NCBI GenBank assembly: GCA_964650705.1
Contig: CAZYUJ010000001.1
Coordinates: 177,111 to 241,110, forward strand
Source: Faeciplasma sp964650705
Lineage (GTDB): Bacteria; Bacillota; Clostridia; Oscillospirales; Ruminococcaceae
Direction: 5' to 3'
Length of the DNA: 64,000 bases
In this document: positions 1 to 8,170 of the stretch, one piece after another
How positions within the stretch are numbered: position 1 is the stretch's first letter
How the letters are laid out: each line of letters begins with the position of its first letter
Made by a program: the position numbers and the translations under genes
Notes under the pieces: model-generated
What the model was told of the DNA's origin: nothing
The model's database searches: none
What the model saw: the letters and a program-made list of their open reading frames with translations, nothing else

Positions 1-837
1 GTCCTTTTCCATTTCGGTCAAAGGAAGTCTTAGACTGTTTTCACCGAATCCCATTGCCGCCATTGCAGCCTTAACGGGGATAGGATTGACCTCACAGAAC
101 AATGCGTTGATCAAAGGCAAAAGCTCAAGCTGAGTTTTCAAAGCGTCATCGAGCTTGCCGCTCAAGAAGTTCTTACAGATGTCGTCGGTCTCCTTAGGCA
201 TAAGGTTCGACAAAACCGAGATAACGCCCTTGCCGCCCAATGACATAACGGGAACTATCTGGTCATCATTTCCCGAATAGATGTCAAGCTTACCCTTTGT
301 GAGTGCCGCAAGCTCTGCGATCTGAGAGATATTTCCGCTTGCTTCTTTGATGGCAACGATGTTCGGGTGCTTCGCAAGCTCTGCCGCAGTCTTGGGAGTA
401 ATGTTGCAGCCCGTTCTTGAGGGGACGTTATACAAAATGATAGGCTTTGTTGAAGCGTCTGCAATTGCACTAAAGCTCTTTATAAGCCCGTTCTGAGTTG
501 CCTTGTTGTAATAAGGGGAAACAACAAGCATAGCGTCAGCTCCAACCTCACAAGCATACTTTGTGAGCTCGATAGCATATGCCGTGTCGTTCGAGCCTGT
601 TCCGGCAATAACGGGAACACGTCCTGCAACCTTCTCAACAGTGAATCGGATAACTTCCTTGTGCTCCGCATCAGTTAGCGTCGAGCCTTCGCCTGTCGTT
701 CCTGCCGCAACGATCGCGCTGATGCCGTTTTCGATCTGCCAGTCTATGAGCCTTGCATATGCTTCATAGTCAACCTCACCGTTCTTGAAAGGGGTGATTA
801 TTGCGGTTGCAGCTCCGACAAATACCGTGTTCTTCAT
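1..837 (-). CDS. dapA: 4-hydroxy-tetrahydrodipicolinate synthase (partial)
   Basis: DapA condenses pyruvate with aspartate semialdehyde, the first committed step of lysine and diaminopimelate synthesis in the cytosol. The reading frame is open from the ATG at 837 to the window edge, 279 codons, so only about a dozen C-terminal residues are missing. It opens MKNTVFVGAATAITPF and contains the GTTGEGSTL phosphate/substrate loop, the YYNK stretch, the tyrosine motif YNVPSRTG and the Schiff-base lysine in IVAIKEASG. A GAAGGA ribosome site precedes the ATG. Directly upstream lie an intrinsic terminator and a lysine riboswitch, so lysine should shut the gene off. The downstream neighbour is outside the window. 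Confidence 0.97.
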   Translation of the reverse strand, partial: MKNTVFVGAATAIITPFKNGEVDYEAYARLIDWQIENGISAIVAAGTTGEGSTLTDAEHKEVIRFTVEKVAGRVPVIAGTGSNDTAYAIELTKYACEVGADAMLVVSPYYNKATQNGLIKSFSAIADASTKPIILYNVPSRTGCNITPKTAAELAKHPNIVAIKEASGNISQIAELAALTKGKLDIYSGNDDQIVPVMSLGGKGVISVLSNLMPKETDDICKNFLSGKLDDALKTQLELLPLINALFCEVNPIPVKAAMAAMGFGENSLRLPLTEMEKD

Positions 838-874
838 TATATCATTCCTTCATTCTGTAAAGATTTTTGAAAAC

Positions 875-908
875 AAAAAAGGCAGTTACCGATATCAAGG
901 CAACTACC
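875..908 (-). terminator. Riboswitch-controlled intrinsic terminator of dapA leader
   Basis: On the minus strand a 10-bp stem (GGTAGTTGCC pairing with GGTAACTGCC, two G-U pairs) with an 8-nt loop is followed by TTTTTTG. It lies between the lysine aptamer and the dapA start, which is where the expression platform of a transcriptional OFF switch sits. Confidence 0.9.
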
Positions 909-954
909 GCACCGATATACAACTCAGCCAAACTATCTCCGAGAGGATATCGTT

Positions 955-1117
955 TGATAGCGCTCCGCATAATTGCGACAGCGAAATGTATCTTATTCCA
1001 TTCCGCCAGATCATTTTGTTGCCGCACAAAACGTCTTCGGCAGCATCCCCTTTCGAGCTTATCCGCCGCGGCGGCGTTCAAAATAAGCCTAGTGATGAAT
1101 CACTGCACCTCTATCAG
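955..1117 (-). ncRNA. Lysine riboswitch (L box)
   Basis: Read on the minus strand, the leader of dapA contains the conserved L-box blocks in order: GATAGAGGTGC at the 5' side, GAAAGGGGATGCTGCCGAAG in the core, and GCTATC closing the P1 helix against GATAG. The spacing (about 160 nt) fits the family. A terminator follows, so the likely action is lysine-induced premature termination of dapA. Apparent short reading frames across this stretch are explained by the RNA and are not proposed as genes. Confidence 0.93.
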
Positions 1118-1130
1118 TAATACTATATTT

Positions 1131-1161
1131 ATTATATACCACATTAAAGCGTTGATGTCAA
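1131..1161 (-). promoter_or_regulatory. Sigma-A type promoter of the dapA leader
   Basis: Minus strand TTGACA (1161-1156) and TATATAAT (1138-1131). Spacing is 17 bp to TATATA or 19 bp to TATAAT. Transcription would start just before the lysine riboswitch. Confidence 0.75.
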
Positions 1162-1232
1162 TAATAACGAAAAACATTGTAGCATTGCCCAAAATCTGCG
1201 ATTTGTCCATCTTTTTGTTATCAAGTTTGCTA

Positions 1233-1313
1233 CCGGCTCGGCGCCGATTGCCGTTCCTCGCTCGCCGCTCCTTCGTCGCGGCGGCTCGGCTTCGCCTATC
1301 GACAGCCTCGCCC
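1233..1313. repeat. GC-rich structured intergenic repeat, type A copy 1
   Basis: Nearly identical over about 70 bp to copies at 22377-22451 and 55847-55922. The shared blocks are GCGCCGATTGCCG, TCCTCGCTCGCCGCT and CGGCTCGGCTTCGCC, then TATCGAC. The right part pairs imperfectly with the left part. It is inserted between the xylanase terminator and the dapA promoter, in the same orientation as the other two copies. Confidence 0.85.
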
Positions 1314-1326
1314 ATATCATGCTTTC

Positions 1327-1359
1327 ACAAAAAACCGCCCTACATCTCTGTAAGGCGGT
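1327..1359 (-). terminator. Intrinsic terminator of the xylanase gene
   Basis: Minus strand ACCGCC stem with its complement GGCGGT across TTACAGAGATGTAG, followed by TTTTTTG, 14 bp beyond the stop codon of the GH10 gene. Confidence 0.9.
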
Positions 1360-1372
1360 CATAACCGTTCAA

Positions 1373-2701
1373 TTATTCGACAACATAATGATCAAAGCTT
1401 GTCTTTGCAATGCTCCAGAAGCAAGGCTTGAGTCCGAAGCCTTCCTCGGGTCTATAGATGATCATCGCAGCGTTTCTTCTGAGCTTGGGGGTCGAGTTCA
1501 ACCAGGAATTCTCGTCGTCAGTGCCCCAGAATACTACCATGTCGATAACGCCTTCGTCAGCGAAATCCTGGAACATGTCGAAGAGCTGTGCATACTTCAC
1601 AGCCTGCTGTTCATATTCTGCATCGCTCCACTTGTAATAGGAACCGTCAGCATTTGTGCCGATAAACATGTTCATATCAAGCTCGGTGATCTGAACTCTG
1701 AAGTTGCCTGCATACTCGGGGAAGCATTCGTCATAGATAGCGGAAAGCTCAGCGATCTTTGCGATCTGGCTTCTGTAAAGCTCAACGTTGCAATCCATCG
1801 AGATGTGAGACTGGAAGCCGACACCGTCGATTCGAATGCCCTTTCTGAACATTCTTTCGATCATGTCATACATAGCCTGGGTCTTTGAAACCTGCCATTC
1901 CATGTTGAAGTCGTTGATGATAAGAATTGCATCTTCGTTTGCGGCACGTGCAGCATTAACGGCGATCTCAACATAGTCGTCCTTAAATCCGTCACCGTCA
2001 ACGTCGCCGATGATCTCAGCCCAATAGGAATCGTCGTTAACAGTTCTGATTCCGGTTCCGTTCAAGACCTCATTACAAACGTCCCAAATGTCGATAGTGC
2101 CCTTATATCTTGTAACAACTTCAGTTATATAAGTTTCGATTCTGCCGGTAAGCTGTTCTCTTGTTGCCAAAGCGCCCTGCTCATAGCATTCTTTAACGGT
2201 TCTTGTGTCCGCAGGATCAGCCTTGAACCACCAATCGGGAACCTGAGAGTGCCACAAAAGGGTGTGTCCGCGCAAGGTCGCATCGGTGAGCTCACCGAAT
2301 TCAACGAATGCGTCAACGTTGCTGAAGTTGAAAACGCCTTCGGAAGGGTTGATATAAGCAGGCTTACATTCATTACCCAAAACGAATACGTTATAGTGCT
2401 TCAAAAGGCTCTTGGTGATGGAATTGTCCAAATCAGTGATCTGGTTAGAGGTGAACGAGCATCCGATAAGCATATTGTTGAAATACTTGTATAATGCGGG
2501 AGCATCAACGCTGTCTGCTGCGATCTCTGTCTGAGACAAAGCTTCAAGCTCTTCCAAAGTATACTTGATATCGGAATTTGTAAGGGTCGAGGCATCATAA
2601 TCATCGGGATATACACCAACGGTCTCGGGTTCGGTTTCGCCGCATCCAACGAGTCCCAAAACCATAATGAATGCCAAGATCATTGCTAAAAGTTTTTTCA
2701 T
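1373..2701 (-). CDS. Endo-1,4-beta-xylanase, GH10 lipoprotein
   Basis: A 442-residue secreted xylan-cleaving enzyme. Residues 1-20 form a lipoprotein signal peptide ending in the lipobox LVGC, so Cys20 should be lipidated and the enzyme anchored on the outer face of the membrane. The GH10 barrel covers about residues 60-435. It contains HTLLWH (146-151), the acid/base glutamate Glu211 in WDVCNE and the nucleophile Glu340 in QITELD. Residues 232-243 (GDVDGDGFKDDY) look like an EF-hand type calcium loop inserted in the barrel. The start has a GAAAGG ribosome site. The neighbouring GH127 gene on the same strand suggests arabinoxylan breakdown, though a terminator and a repeat separate the two. 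Confidence 0.96.
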   Translation of the reverse strand: MKKLLAMILAFIMVLGLVGCGETEPETVGVYPDDYDASTLTNSDIKYTLEELEALSQTEIAADSVDAPALYKYFNNMLIGCSFTSNQITDLDNSITKSLLKHYNVFVLGNECKPAYINPSEGVFNFSNVDAFVEFGELTDATLRGHTLLWHSQVPDWWFKADPADTRTVKECYEQGALATREQLTGRIETYITEVVTRYKGTIDIWDVCNEVLNGTGIRTVNDDSYWAEIIGDVDGDGFKDDYVEIAVNAARAANEDAILIINDFNMEWQVSKTQAMYDMIERMFRKGIRIDGVGFQSHISMDCNVELYRSQIAKIAELSAIYDECFPEYAGNFRVQITELDMNMFIGTNADGSYYKWSDAEYEQQAVKYAQLFDMFQDFADEGVIDMVVFWGTDDENSWLNSTPKLRRNAAMIIYRPEEGFGLKPCFWSIAKTSFDHYVVE

Positions 2702-2899
2702 AGCGGATTTCCTTTCGATAAATAGTCACTTAATTTTAGCACATTTTTTTGCTTTATTGAATTGGCAAACATAACAATTTGCAGGTTTGAGGTTTGTGCA
2801 GTTTATATCTAAACTTTCAACAACCCGTGTTTATCCGCCATTCTAAAGAATTATTCAAGCTTTGGCTCGAAACCTCGGTTTTCTGAGCAGTCTATAAAA

Positions 2900-2936
2900 A
2901 TAACGCCCCTCCAAAATCGGAGAGGCGCATTTTTTC
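2900..2936. terminator. Intrinsic terminator, probably bidirectional
   Basis: CGCCCCTCC pairs with GGAGAGGCG. The hairpin is followed by a T-run on the plus side (ATTTTTT) and by TTATTTTT on the minus side. It most likely ends the GH127 transcript coming from the right. In the rest of the gene-free stretch 2702-3019 I see only a possible xylanase -10 box (TAAAAT on the minus strand) and the GC-rich repeat. Confidence 0.8.
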
Positions 2937-2940
2937 GTGA

Positions 2941-3013
2941 ATCACCGCCACCGCCCGCCGCTCCTCGCTGACCGCCTGCGGCGGTCGCTCGGCTCCGCCG
3001 TGCGACGGCTCAC
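2941..3013. repeat. GC-rich structured intergenic repeat, type E copy 1
   Basis: Contains GCTCCTCGCT, then a perfect 7-bp hairpin (GACCGCC, TGC, GGCGGTC at 2970-2986), then CGCTCGGCTCCGCC. The same flanks around a different perfect tip occur at 51418-51495. It lies between the GH127 stop codon and its terminator. Confidence 0.75.
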
Positions 3014-3019
3014 CCGACT

Positions 3020-5014
3020 CTATTCGGCATCCTCAAGAGCCCAATAGATACCGTATCTCACATTATAGATCGAATAATAGGGAACGAAGGTAAGCTCCTT
3101 GTCGGCGCATATCAGCTTGAACTCCAAGCCTTCTCCGACACGCTCAAAGCAAGCGTCGGGGTTGTCTCTTACATCCTTTCCGGTAAGGCCGTCCTTAAGT
3201 GTCAAGCTGTCGTCGATCACGCCGTCAAGACCCTCTAAAACAGACGTCTCGGGAATCAAAACGCTCATACCCGTATATGTGGTCGCCATGTTCTCGTTGC
3301 CAAGGTCAGCCGCAAGCAAAACGGGACCGTATTTGAACGCAACAGTATTCAAGCCGTCAACCATGTTGGAGGTCGTAAATCCAAGAGGGATCCTAACGTC
3401 AATGCTGTCCTTGTTTGCCCACTCACGGGTAATCACCGCATATCCGCCCTCAGTATCAAAGCTGACAGCCTCGCCGTTGACCCTGATCTCAAGATCGCCC
3501 TTTGCCCAATCGGGAATTCTGATCCTAAGACCGAAGCTCACGGGAGCATCTGCCTTGATAGTAAGGTTCGTTGTATCCGAGATCGGAAGATTCGTAGACT
3601 GCTCCAAAGTGATGCCCTTTTCTGCCCACTCGACCTTTGAAGAGAGATACATATTAACATAAAGCTCATTATCGCTGTGATAATAGATCATATCGCCGAG
3701 CTTTGTCATATTCTCCATACCGCTGCCCGTGCAGCACCAGAAGCTGTCATAAGGAGTTGAGAAGGTCTTGAAGTATCCCGTTGCCATCGACTGGAAGTAT
3801 GTCGTCATACCTGTCTCCGGATTCTGCGAAGCCATAATGTCGTTGATGAACGCATTTTCCATATAGTCTGCATACTTGCTGTCGCCGGTGATCTTAAAGA
3901 GCTCCTTCGTCAGCTTTAGCATATTGTATACGTTACAGGTCTCACAGTTACAGTTTGTTCTCTCGTGGTTGAGATAGTCGTCAGCACCGAAATGCTCCCA
4001 TTCAGAATTAGCGCCCGTGGCATATGTATGGTGGTCAACGACCATCTGCCAGAAGATCTCAGCAGTCTTGAGGTATTCGCTTGCATCGACCTTCTCGCCG
4101 TCAATAACCTTGCCGTGACAGGTCTCATATCTCTTCAAAGCGCCGATGATCTTGGGGATAGTTGTGTTTGCGTGGCGGTTGTTCAAAACGTCCTTGCCGT
4201 CGGTTCTGATCTTCTCGAACAAAGCGTCCTCATCAAATGCGTGTGCAGCAACGGCATATTTGTTGATGTCGGTAACAGCGAAAAGCTCATACAAAATATC
4301 ATTCATTCCGCCGTATTCGATAGACAAAACAGTTCTGTGAGTTTCCTCATCCCAGCTCTGTGTTCTTTCATAAGTCCAATCGCCAACGCCCTTTGCGATC
4401 TCCAAAGCAGGCTCATAGCCCGTAAATTCATATGTATAAACCAAGCCTTCCAAAACCTTGTGCATGGTATACCACGGAACCCAAGCCTCTGTGAAGAGGT
4501 TGGACTTGCCCTTTTCGACGTTGTCAAACTGGAATTCTGTGTTTATCTCGACAAACTTGCCGCCCCACAGGAATCCGTCCTCACGCTGGCACAAAGCAAG
4601 CTCATCAATAAGATATGTAAGCTTGTCATATAGCTTTTTCTTGTCGGAAGCCGAAGTTCCGTCATTTGCATATGCCTGTGCAAGCGCAGTCAGATGATGT
4701 CCCAACGTGTGTCCGCTGATAAGGTGGTTTTCCCATCCGCCATAGGGCTCGACACCCTTTGTGTCTTTCCCTACATTCTTTCTAAAGTAGTATAAAAGTC
4801 GTTCGTTGTCCAAGCTCAGAAGATAATCGATCTCCTTCTCCAAAGCGTTGTCCAAATAAGCATCTGTCATTTCAAGGTCATTAAGACTGAATGACGATAT
4901 TTTTGTGTTCAAGTAATCCATGCTGTTTCCTCCTGTCTCAGTTTGGCTCGGCGTACAGCTGCACAAGGTAAGCGCCGCTAACGCTATCGCCAAAACAGAT
5001 CTGATCTGCTTCAT
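3020..5014 (-). CDS. GH127 family beta-L-arabinofuranosidase, lipoprotein
   Basis: 664 residues from the ATG at 5014, preceded by AAAGGA. A start further upstream would place the signal peptide internally. Residues 1-20 are a lipoprotein signal peptide with lipobox LCSC (Cys20). GH127 enzymes (DUF1680) use a zinc-bound cysteine nucleophile. The metal and catalytic set is visible as Glu358 and Cys360 in CETCN and the pair Cys427-Cys428 in FWCCTG, with Glu338 or Glu340 as probable acid/base. The enzyme should remove L-arabinose residues from plant polysaccharide side chains. Its proximity to the GH10 xylanase fits arabinoxylan use. Exact linkage specificity cannot be read from the sequence. Confidence 0.92.
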   Translation of the reverse strand: MKQIRSVLAIALAALTLCSCTPSQTETGGNSMDYLNTKISSFSLNDLEMTDAYLDNALEKEIDYLLSLDNERLLYYFRKNVGKDTKGVEPYGGWENHLISGHTLGHHLTALAQAYANDGTSASDKKKLYDKLTYLIDELALCQREDGFLWGGKFVEINTEFQFDNVEKGKSNLFTEAWVPWYTMHKVLEGLVYTYEFTGYEPALEIAKGVGDWTYERTQSWDEETHRTVLSIEYGGMNDILYELFAVTDINKYAVAAHAFDEDALFEKIRTDGKDVLNNRHANTTIPKIIGALKRYETCHGKVIDGEKVDASEYLKTAEIFWQMVVDHHTYATGANSEWEHFGADDYLNHERTNCNCETCNVYNMLKLTKELFKITGDSKYADYMENAFINDIMASQNPETGMTTYFQSMATGYFKTFSTPYDSFWCCTGSGMENMTKLGDMIYYHSDNELYVNMYLSSKVEWAEKGITLEQSTNLPISDTTNLTIKADAPVSFGLRIRIPDWAKGDLEIRVNGEAVSFDTEGGYAVITREWANKDSIDVRIPLGFTTSNMVDGLNTVAFKYGPVLLAADLGNENMATTYTGMSVLIPETSVLEGLDGVIDDSLTLKDGLTGKDVRDNPDACFERVGEGLEFKLICADKELTFVPYYSIYNVRYGIYWALEDAE

Positions 5015-5234
5015 AATAAGTGTCCTTTCCGCATCAAAATGATGCTGATTAGATTTTATCATATAAAATAACACAAGTAAATGCTTCTAAATAAAAAAAG
5101 TGATATATTGAGAATATCCGAAATAGATAAACGGCATTCTGCAAGGTGTTTATCAAAGCTGTCTTAGGTTTCTTTTGTCAAATCGACTAACAATTCATGC
5201 TCATGTAGAAACATTCAGTACAAATCGCCAAAAA

Positions 5235-5247
5235 TGAATATTATTCA
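5235..5247. promoter_or_regulatory. ARG box (ArgR operator), upstream copy
   Basis: TGAATATTATTCA is a perfect palindrome matching the ArgR/AhrC half-site TGAATA. It ends 9 bp upstream of the argG -35 box. Confidence 0.8.
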
Positions 5248-5256
5248 TCATGTAAC

Positions 5257-5285
5257 TTGACAAATGTGCATATAGGTTGTATAAT
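5257..5285 (+). promoter_or_regulatory. argG promoter
   Basis: Consensus TTGACA (5257-5262), 17-bp spacer, consensus TATAAT (5280-5285). It is bracketed by two ARG boxes. Confidence 0.92.
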
Positions 5286-5297
5286 CAATGCATACGA

Positions 5298-5311
5298 TGA
5301 ATATTTATTCA
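5298..5311. promoter_or_regulatory. ARG box (ArgR operator), downstream copy
   Basis: TGAATATTTATTCA begins 12 bp after the -10 box, about at the first transcribed bases and just before the AAGGAG ribosome site. ArgR hexamers commonly bind paired boxes. Repression by arginine is inferred. Confidence 0.78.
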
Positions 5312-5329
5312 GCAAGGAGACTGATTACA

Positions 5330-6556
5330 ATGAATAAAGAAAATATTAAAAAAGTAGTGCTCGCATATTCCGGCGGTCTTGATACATCTATCATCATCCC
5401 GTGGCTCAAAGAAAACTATAACAACTGTGAAGTCGTTGCGGTTTCGGGCAACGTCGGACAGAACGACGAGCTCGAAGGCCTCGAAGAAAAGGCTCTTGCA
5501 ACAGGTGCATCGAAGCTCTATGTTTTGGATCTTACCGACGAATACGTTGACGATTACATCATGCCTTGCCTTAAGGCGGGCGCCGTTTATGAAGAATACC
5601 TTTTGGGCACCAGCCATGCTCGTCCCTGCATCGCAAAGGGCTTGGTTGAGATCGCAATCAAGGAAAACGCAGATGCTATCGTTCACGGTTGCACAGGCAA
5701 GGGCAACGATCAGGTTCGTTTCGAGCTTGCTATCAAGCACTTCGCTCCCAATATGCCCATCATCGCTCCTTGGCGTGAATGGGATATCAAATCCCGTGAG
5801 GAAGAGATCGACTATGCCGAAGCTCATAACATCCCCTTGAAGATAAACCGTGAGACCAACTATTCAAAGGATAAAAACCTTTGGCACCTTTCTCATGAAG
5901 GCTTGGATCTTGAGGACACCGGCAACGAGCCAATGTATGAAAAGGAAGGCTTCCTTGAAATGGGCGTAAGCCCCATCATGGCTCCCGATAAGCCTACATA
6001 CGTTACCCTCGACTTCGAACAGGGTATCCCTGTCGCTCTTGACGGCGAAAAGATGAGCGCAAAGAACATCATCTTAAAGCTCAACGAGATCGGCGGAGCT
6101 AACGGCATCGGACTTTTGGACATCGTTGAAAACCGTCTTGTGGGCATGAAGTGCCGCGGTGTATACGAAACTCCCGGCGGATCCATTCTTTATAAGGCTC
6201 ACTCGGTTCTCGAACAGATCTGCCTCGACAAGTATACAATGCACGAAAAGCAAAAGCTTGCTATCACATTTGCCGAGCTTGTATATAACGGCCAGTGGTT
6301 CACTCCCTTGCGTGAAGCTTTGAGCGCATTTGTTGATAAAACACAGGAAAAGGTTACCGGTAAGGTTCGCCTCAAGCTCTATAAGGGCAACATGATCAAC
6401 GCCGGTGTTTGGAGCCCCTATTCGCTCTATAGCGAAGAGATCGCAACCTTCGGTGAAAGCGACTATAACCAGAAGGATTCCGAAGGCTTCATCAACCTCT
6501 TCGGCCTTCCCATCAAGGTTCAGGCAATGGTTGATGCTAAGAACAAGGATAAATAA
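5330..6556 (+). CDS. argG: Argininosuccinate synthase
   Basis: 408 residues, the usual family length. It joins citrulline and aspartate using ATP in arginine synthesis. The ATP pyrophosphatase loop AYSGGLDTS (12-20) is near the N-terminus, and GCTGKGNDQVRFE and GGSILYKAHS are further hallmarks. The ATG at 5330 is chosen because AAGGAG lies 10 bp upstream and the extra upstream codons overlap the operator. argH follows on the same strand after a 198-bp gap that holds a GC-rich repeat. The two probably form an operon under the ArgR-type promoter. Confidence 0.98.
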   Translation: MNKENIKKVVLAYSGGLDTSIIIPWLKENYNNCEVVAVSGNVGQNDELEGLEEKALATGASKLYVLDLTDEYVDDYIMPCLKAGAVYEEYLLGTSHARPCIAKGLVEIAIKENADAIVHGCTGKGNDQVRFELAIKHFAPNMPIIAPWREWDIKSREEEIDYAEAHNIPLKINRETNYSKDKNLWHLSHEGLDLEDTGNEPMYEKEGFLEMGVSPIMAPDKPTYVTLDFEQGIPVALDGEKMSAKNIILKLNEIGGANGIGLLDIVENRLVGMKCRGVYETPGGSILYKAHSVLEQICLDKYTMHEKQKLAITFAELVYNGQWFTPLREALSAFVDKTQEKVTGKVRLKLYKGNMINAGVWSPYSLYSEEIATFGESDYNQKDSEGFINLFGLPIKVQAMVDAKNKDK

Positions 6557-6634
6557 ACTGCTTTGTATAGTACTTCTGACGGCGGTGGGGGACTCCCTTC
6601 GCCGTTAAAAGTTTATCCGCACTTTTTTTCGTAA

Positions 6635-6720
6635 CCGACCGCCCACGGCTCCACCGAATTTCACTGCGCCTGCGCCTCGCTCGCGCTCGGCTCCGCCGCG
6701 CGAAATCCGACGTCGCCGAA
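6635..6720. repeat. GC-rich structured intergenic repeat, type D
   Basis: Lies between argG and argH. The left arm CGAATTTCACTGCGCC and right arm CGCCGCGCGAAATCCG pair imperfectly, with ATTTC against GAAAT at the core. The right half (CTCGGCTCCGCCG...GCGCG.GAAATC) matches the right half of the type C element at 27927-27984. A smaller stem (ACGGCG with CGCCGT, about 6578-6605) sits just upstream and is not followed by a U-tract. Reading frames across the element are arginine-rich and have no ribosome site. Confidence 0.7.
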
Positions 6721-6754
6721 GGCTTCAATCTATCACCTCAAAAGGAGAATTATC

Positions 6755-8128
6755 ATGGCAAAAATGTGGGAGGGCAGAACCTCGGGAAACACCGACGTTC
6801 TTGCCGACGACTTCAATTCATCAATCAGCTTCGACTGTGTTATGTACCGTGAGGATATAAAAGGCTCGATGGCACATGCAAGTATGCTCGGAGCCAAGGG
6901 AATCATCACAAAAGGGGAAGCAGATCAGCTTATCGACGGCTTGGAGGGGATACTTAACGACCTTGACAGCGGTGCGTTAGCGATCGACCTTTCTTGCGAA
7001 GATATCCATATGTTCGTTGAACAGGTTCTTACCCAGCGCCTTGGCGATATCGGCAAAAAGCTTCACACAGCACGCTCACGCAACGATCAGGTCGCACTTG
7101 ATATGCGTATGTATTTAATGGCTCAGACCGATGAGATTATCTCGCTTGTGAAGTCCTTGGCACTTGCAGTGACCGATAAGGCTGAGATATACAAATCCAC
7201 CATCATGCCCGGCTATACCCATCTTCAGCGTGCTCAGCCTATATCCTTCGGCCATCATTTGATGGCATATGTCATGATGCTCCTAAGAGATATCGACAGA
7301 CTTAATGACTGCAAAAAGCGCACAAGTATAAGCCCCATCGGCTCCTGCGCGCTTGCGGGCACCACCTTTGATACCGACCGCTTCTATGAAGCCGAGCTTC
7401 TCGGTTTTAGCGACGTTTGTCAAAACAGTATCGACGGCGTGTCTGACCGCGATTTTTGCATCGAGCTTTTGAGCTCTCTTGCTACGCTGATGATGCACCT
7501 CTCCCGTTTTTCCGAGGAAATAATTCTTTGGTCAAGCTGGGAATTCAAGTTCGTCGAGCTTTCCGATGCTTACACCACCGGTTCATCCATAATGCCCCAA
7601 AAGAAAAACCCCGATATGGCTGAGCTTATCAGAGGAAAGACCGGAAGAGTATACGGAAACCTTATGGCGCTCCTCACCACCCTCAAGGGCTTGCCGCTTG
7701 CATATAATAAGGATATGCAGGAGGATAAAGAGTGCATCTTCGATTCGATCGAGACGGTCAAGATGTGCTTGGGCGTTGCTATTCCGATGATAGAAACGAT
7801 GACCGCACTTGAAGACAATATGAAAAAAGCCGCACAGGGCGGCTTCATAAATGCAACCGACCTTGCCGACTATCTCGTAAAAAAAGGTCTCCCGTTCAGA
7901 AGCGCATATAAGATCTCAGGCTCGATAGTTTCGCATTGCATCAAAAACGGCTGCGTTTTGGAAAACCTGCCGCTTGAAGAATACAAGAGCTTCAGCGAGC
8001 TTTTTGAAGATGACCTCTATTCCGATATCGACCTTCTGACCTGTGTTCAAAAGCGCATCTCCTTCGGCGGAACATCGGTCAAGTCGGTTGAAAAGCAGAT
8101 CGAGTTTGCCAAGTCAAAGCTTAATTGA
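6755..8128 (+). CDS. argH: Argininosuccinate lyase
   Basis: 457 residues. It splits argininosuccinate into arginine and fumarate, the last step of arginine synthesis. The superfamily signature GSSIMPQKKNPD (276-287) carries the catalytic serine, and His155 is in GYTHLQRAQP. AAAAGGAG precedes the ATG. A shared terminator follows at 8133-8170. Confidence 0.98.
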   Translation: MAKMWEGRTSGNTDVLADDFNSSISFDCVMYREDIKGSMAHASMLGAKGIITKGEADQLIDGLEGILNDLDSGALAIDLSCEDIHMFVEQVLTQRLGDIGKKLHTARSRNDQVALDMRMYLMAQTDEIISLVKSLALAVTDKAEIYKSTIMPGYTHLQRAQPISFGHHLMAYVMMLLRDIDRLNDCKKRTSISPIGSCALAGTTFDTDRFYEAELLGFSDVCQNSIDGVSDRDFCIELLSSLATLMMHLSRFSEEIILWSSWEFKFVELSDAYTTGSSIMPQKKNPDMAELIRGKTGRVYGNLMALLTTLKGLPLAYNKDMQEDKECIFDSIETVKMCLGVAIPMIETMTALEDNMKKAAQGGFINATDLADYLVKKGLPFRSAYKISGSIVSHCIKNGCVLENLPLEEYKSFSELFEDDLYSDIDLLTCVQKRISFGGTSVKSVEKQIEFAKSKLN

Positions 8129-8132
8129 TAAA

Positions 8133-8170
8133 AAATATCCACCCGCATTTGTGGGTGGATATTTATTTTA
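8133..8170. terminator. Bidirectional terminator between argH and the Na/Pi transporter
   Basis: AATATCCACCC pairs with GGGTGGATATT, with an A-run on the left and TTTATTTT on the right. It serves two convergent genes and overlaps the last codon of the minus-strand gene. Confidence 0.9.

Noticed and set aside
842..1081. Minus-strand frame with a possible membrane helix upstream of dapA
   Set aside because: It overlaps the lysine riboswitch and its terminator and has no ribosome site.
1100..1362. Arg-rich minus-strand frames near the window left side
   Set aside because: They are translations of the type A repeat. Near-identical peptides arise at the other repeat copies (22339-22530, 55591-55932).
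2941..3013. GC-rich elements as ordinary Rho-independent terminators
   Set aside because: They lack following U-tracts, and several lie next to a separate, normal terminator.
6537..6728. Arg-rich minus frame between argG and argH
   Set aside because: Covers the type D repeat, has unnatural composition and no ribosome site.
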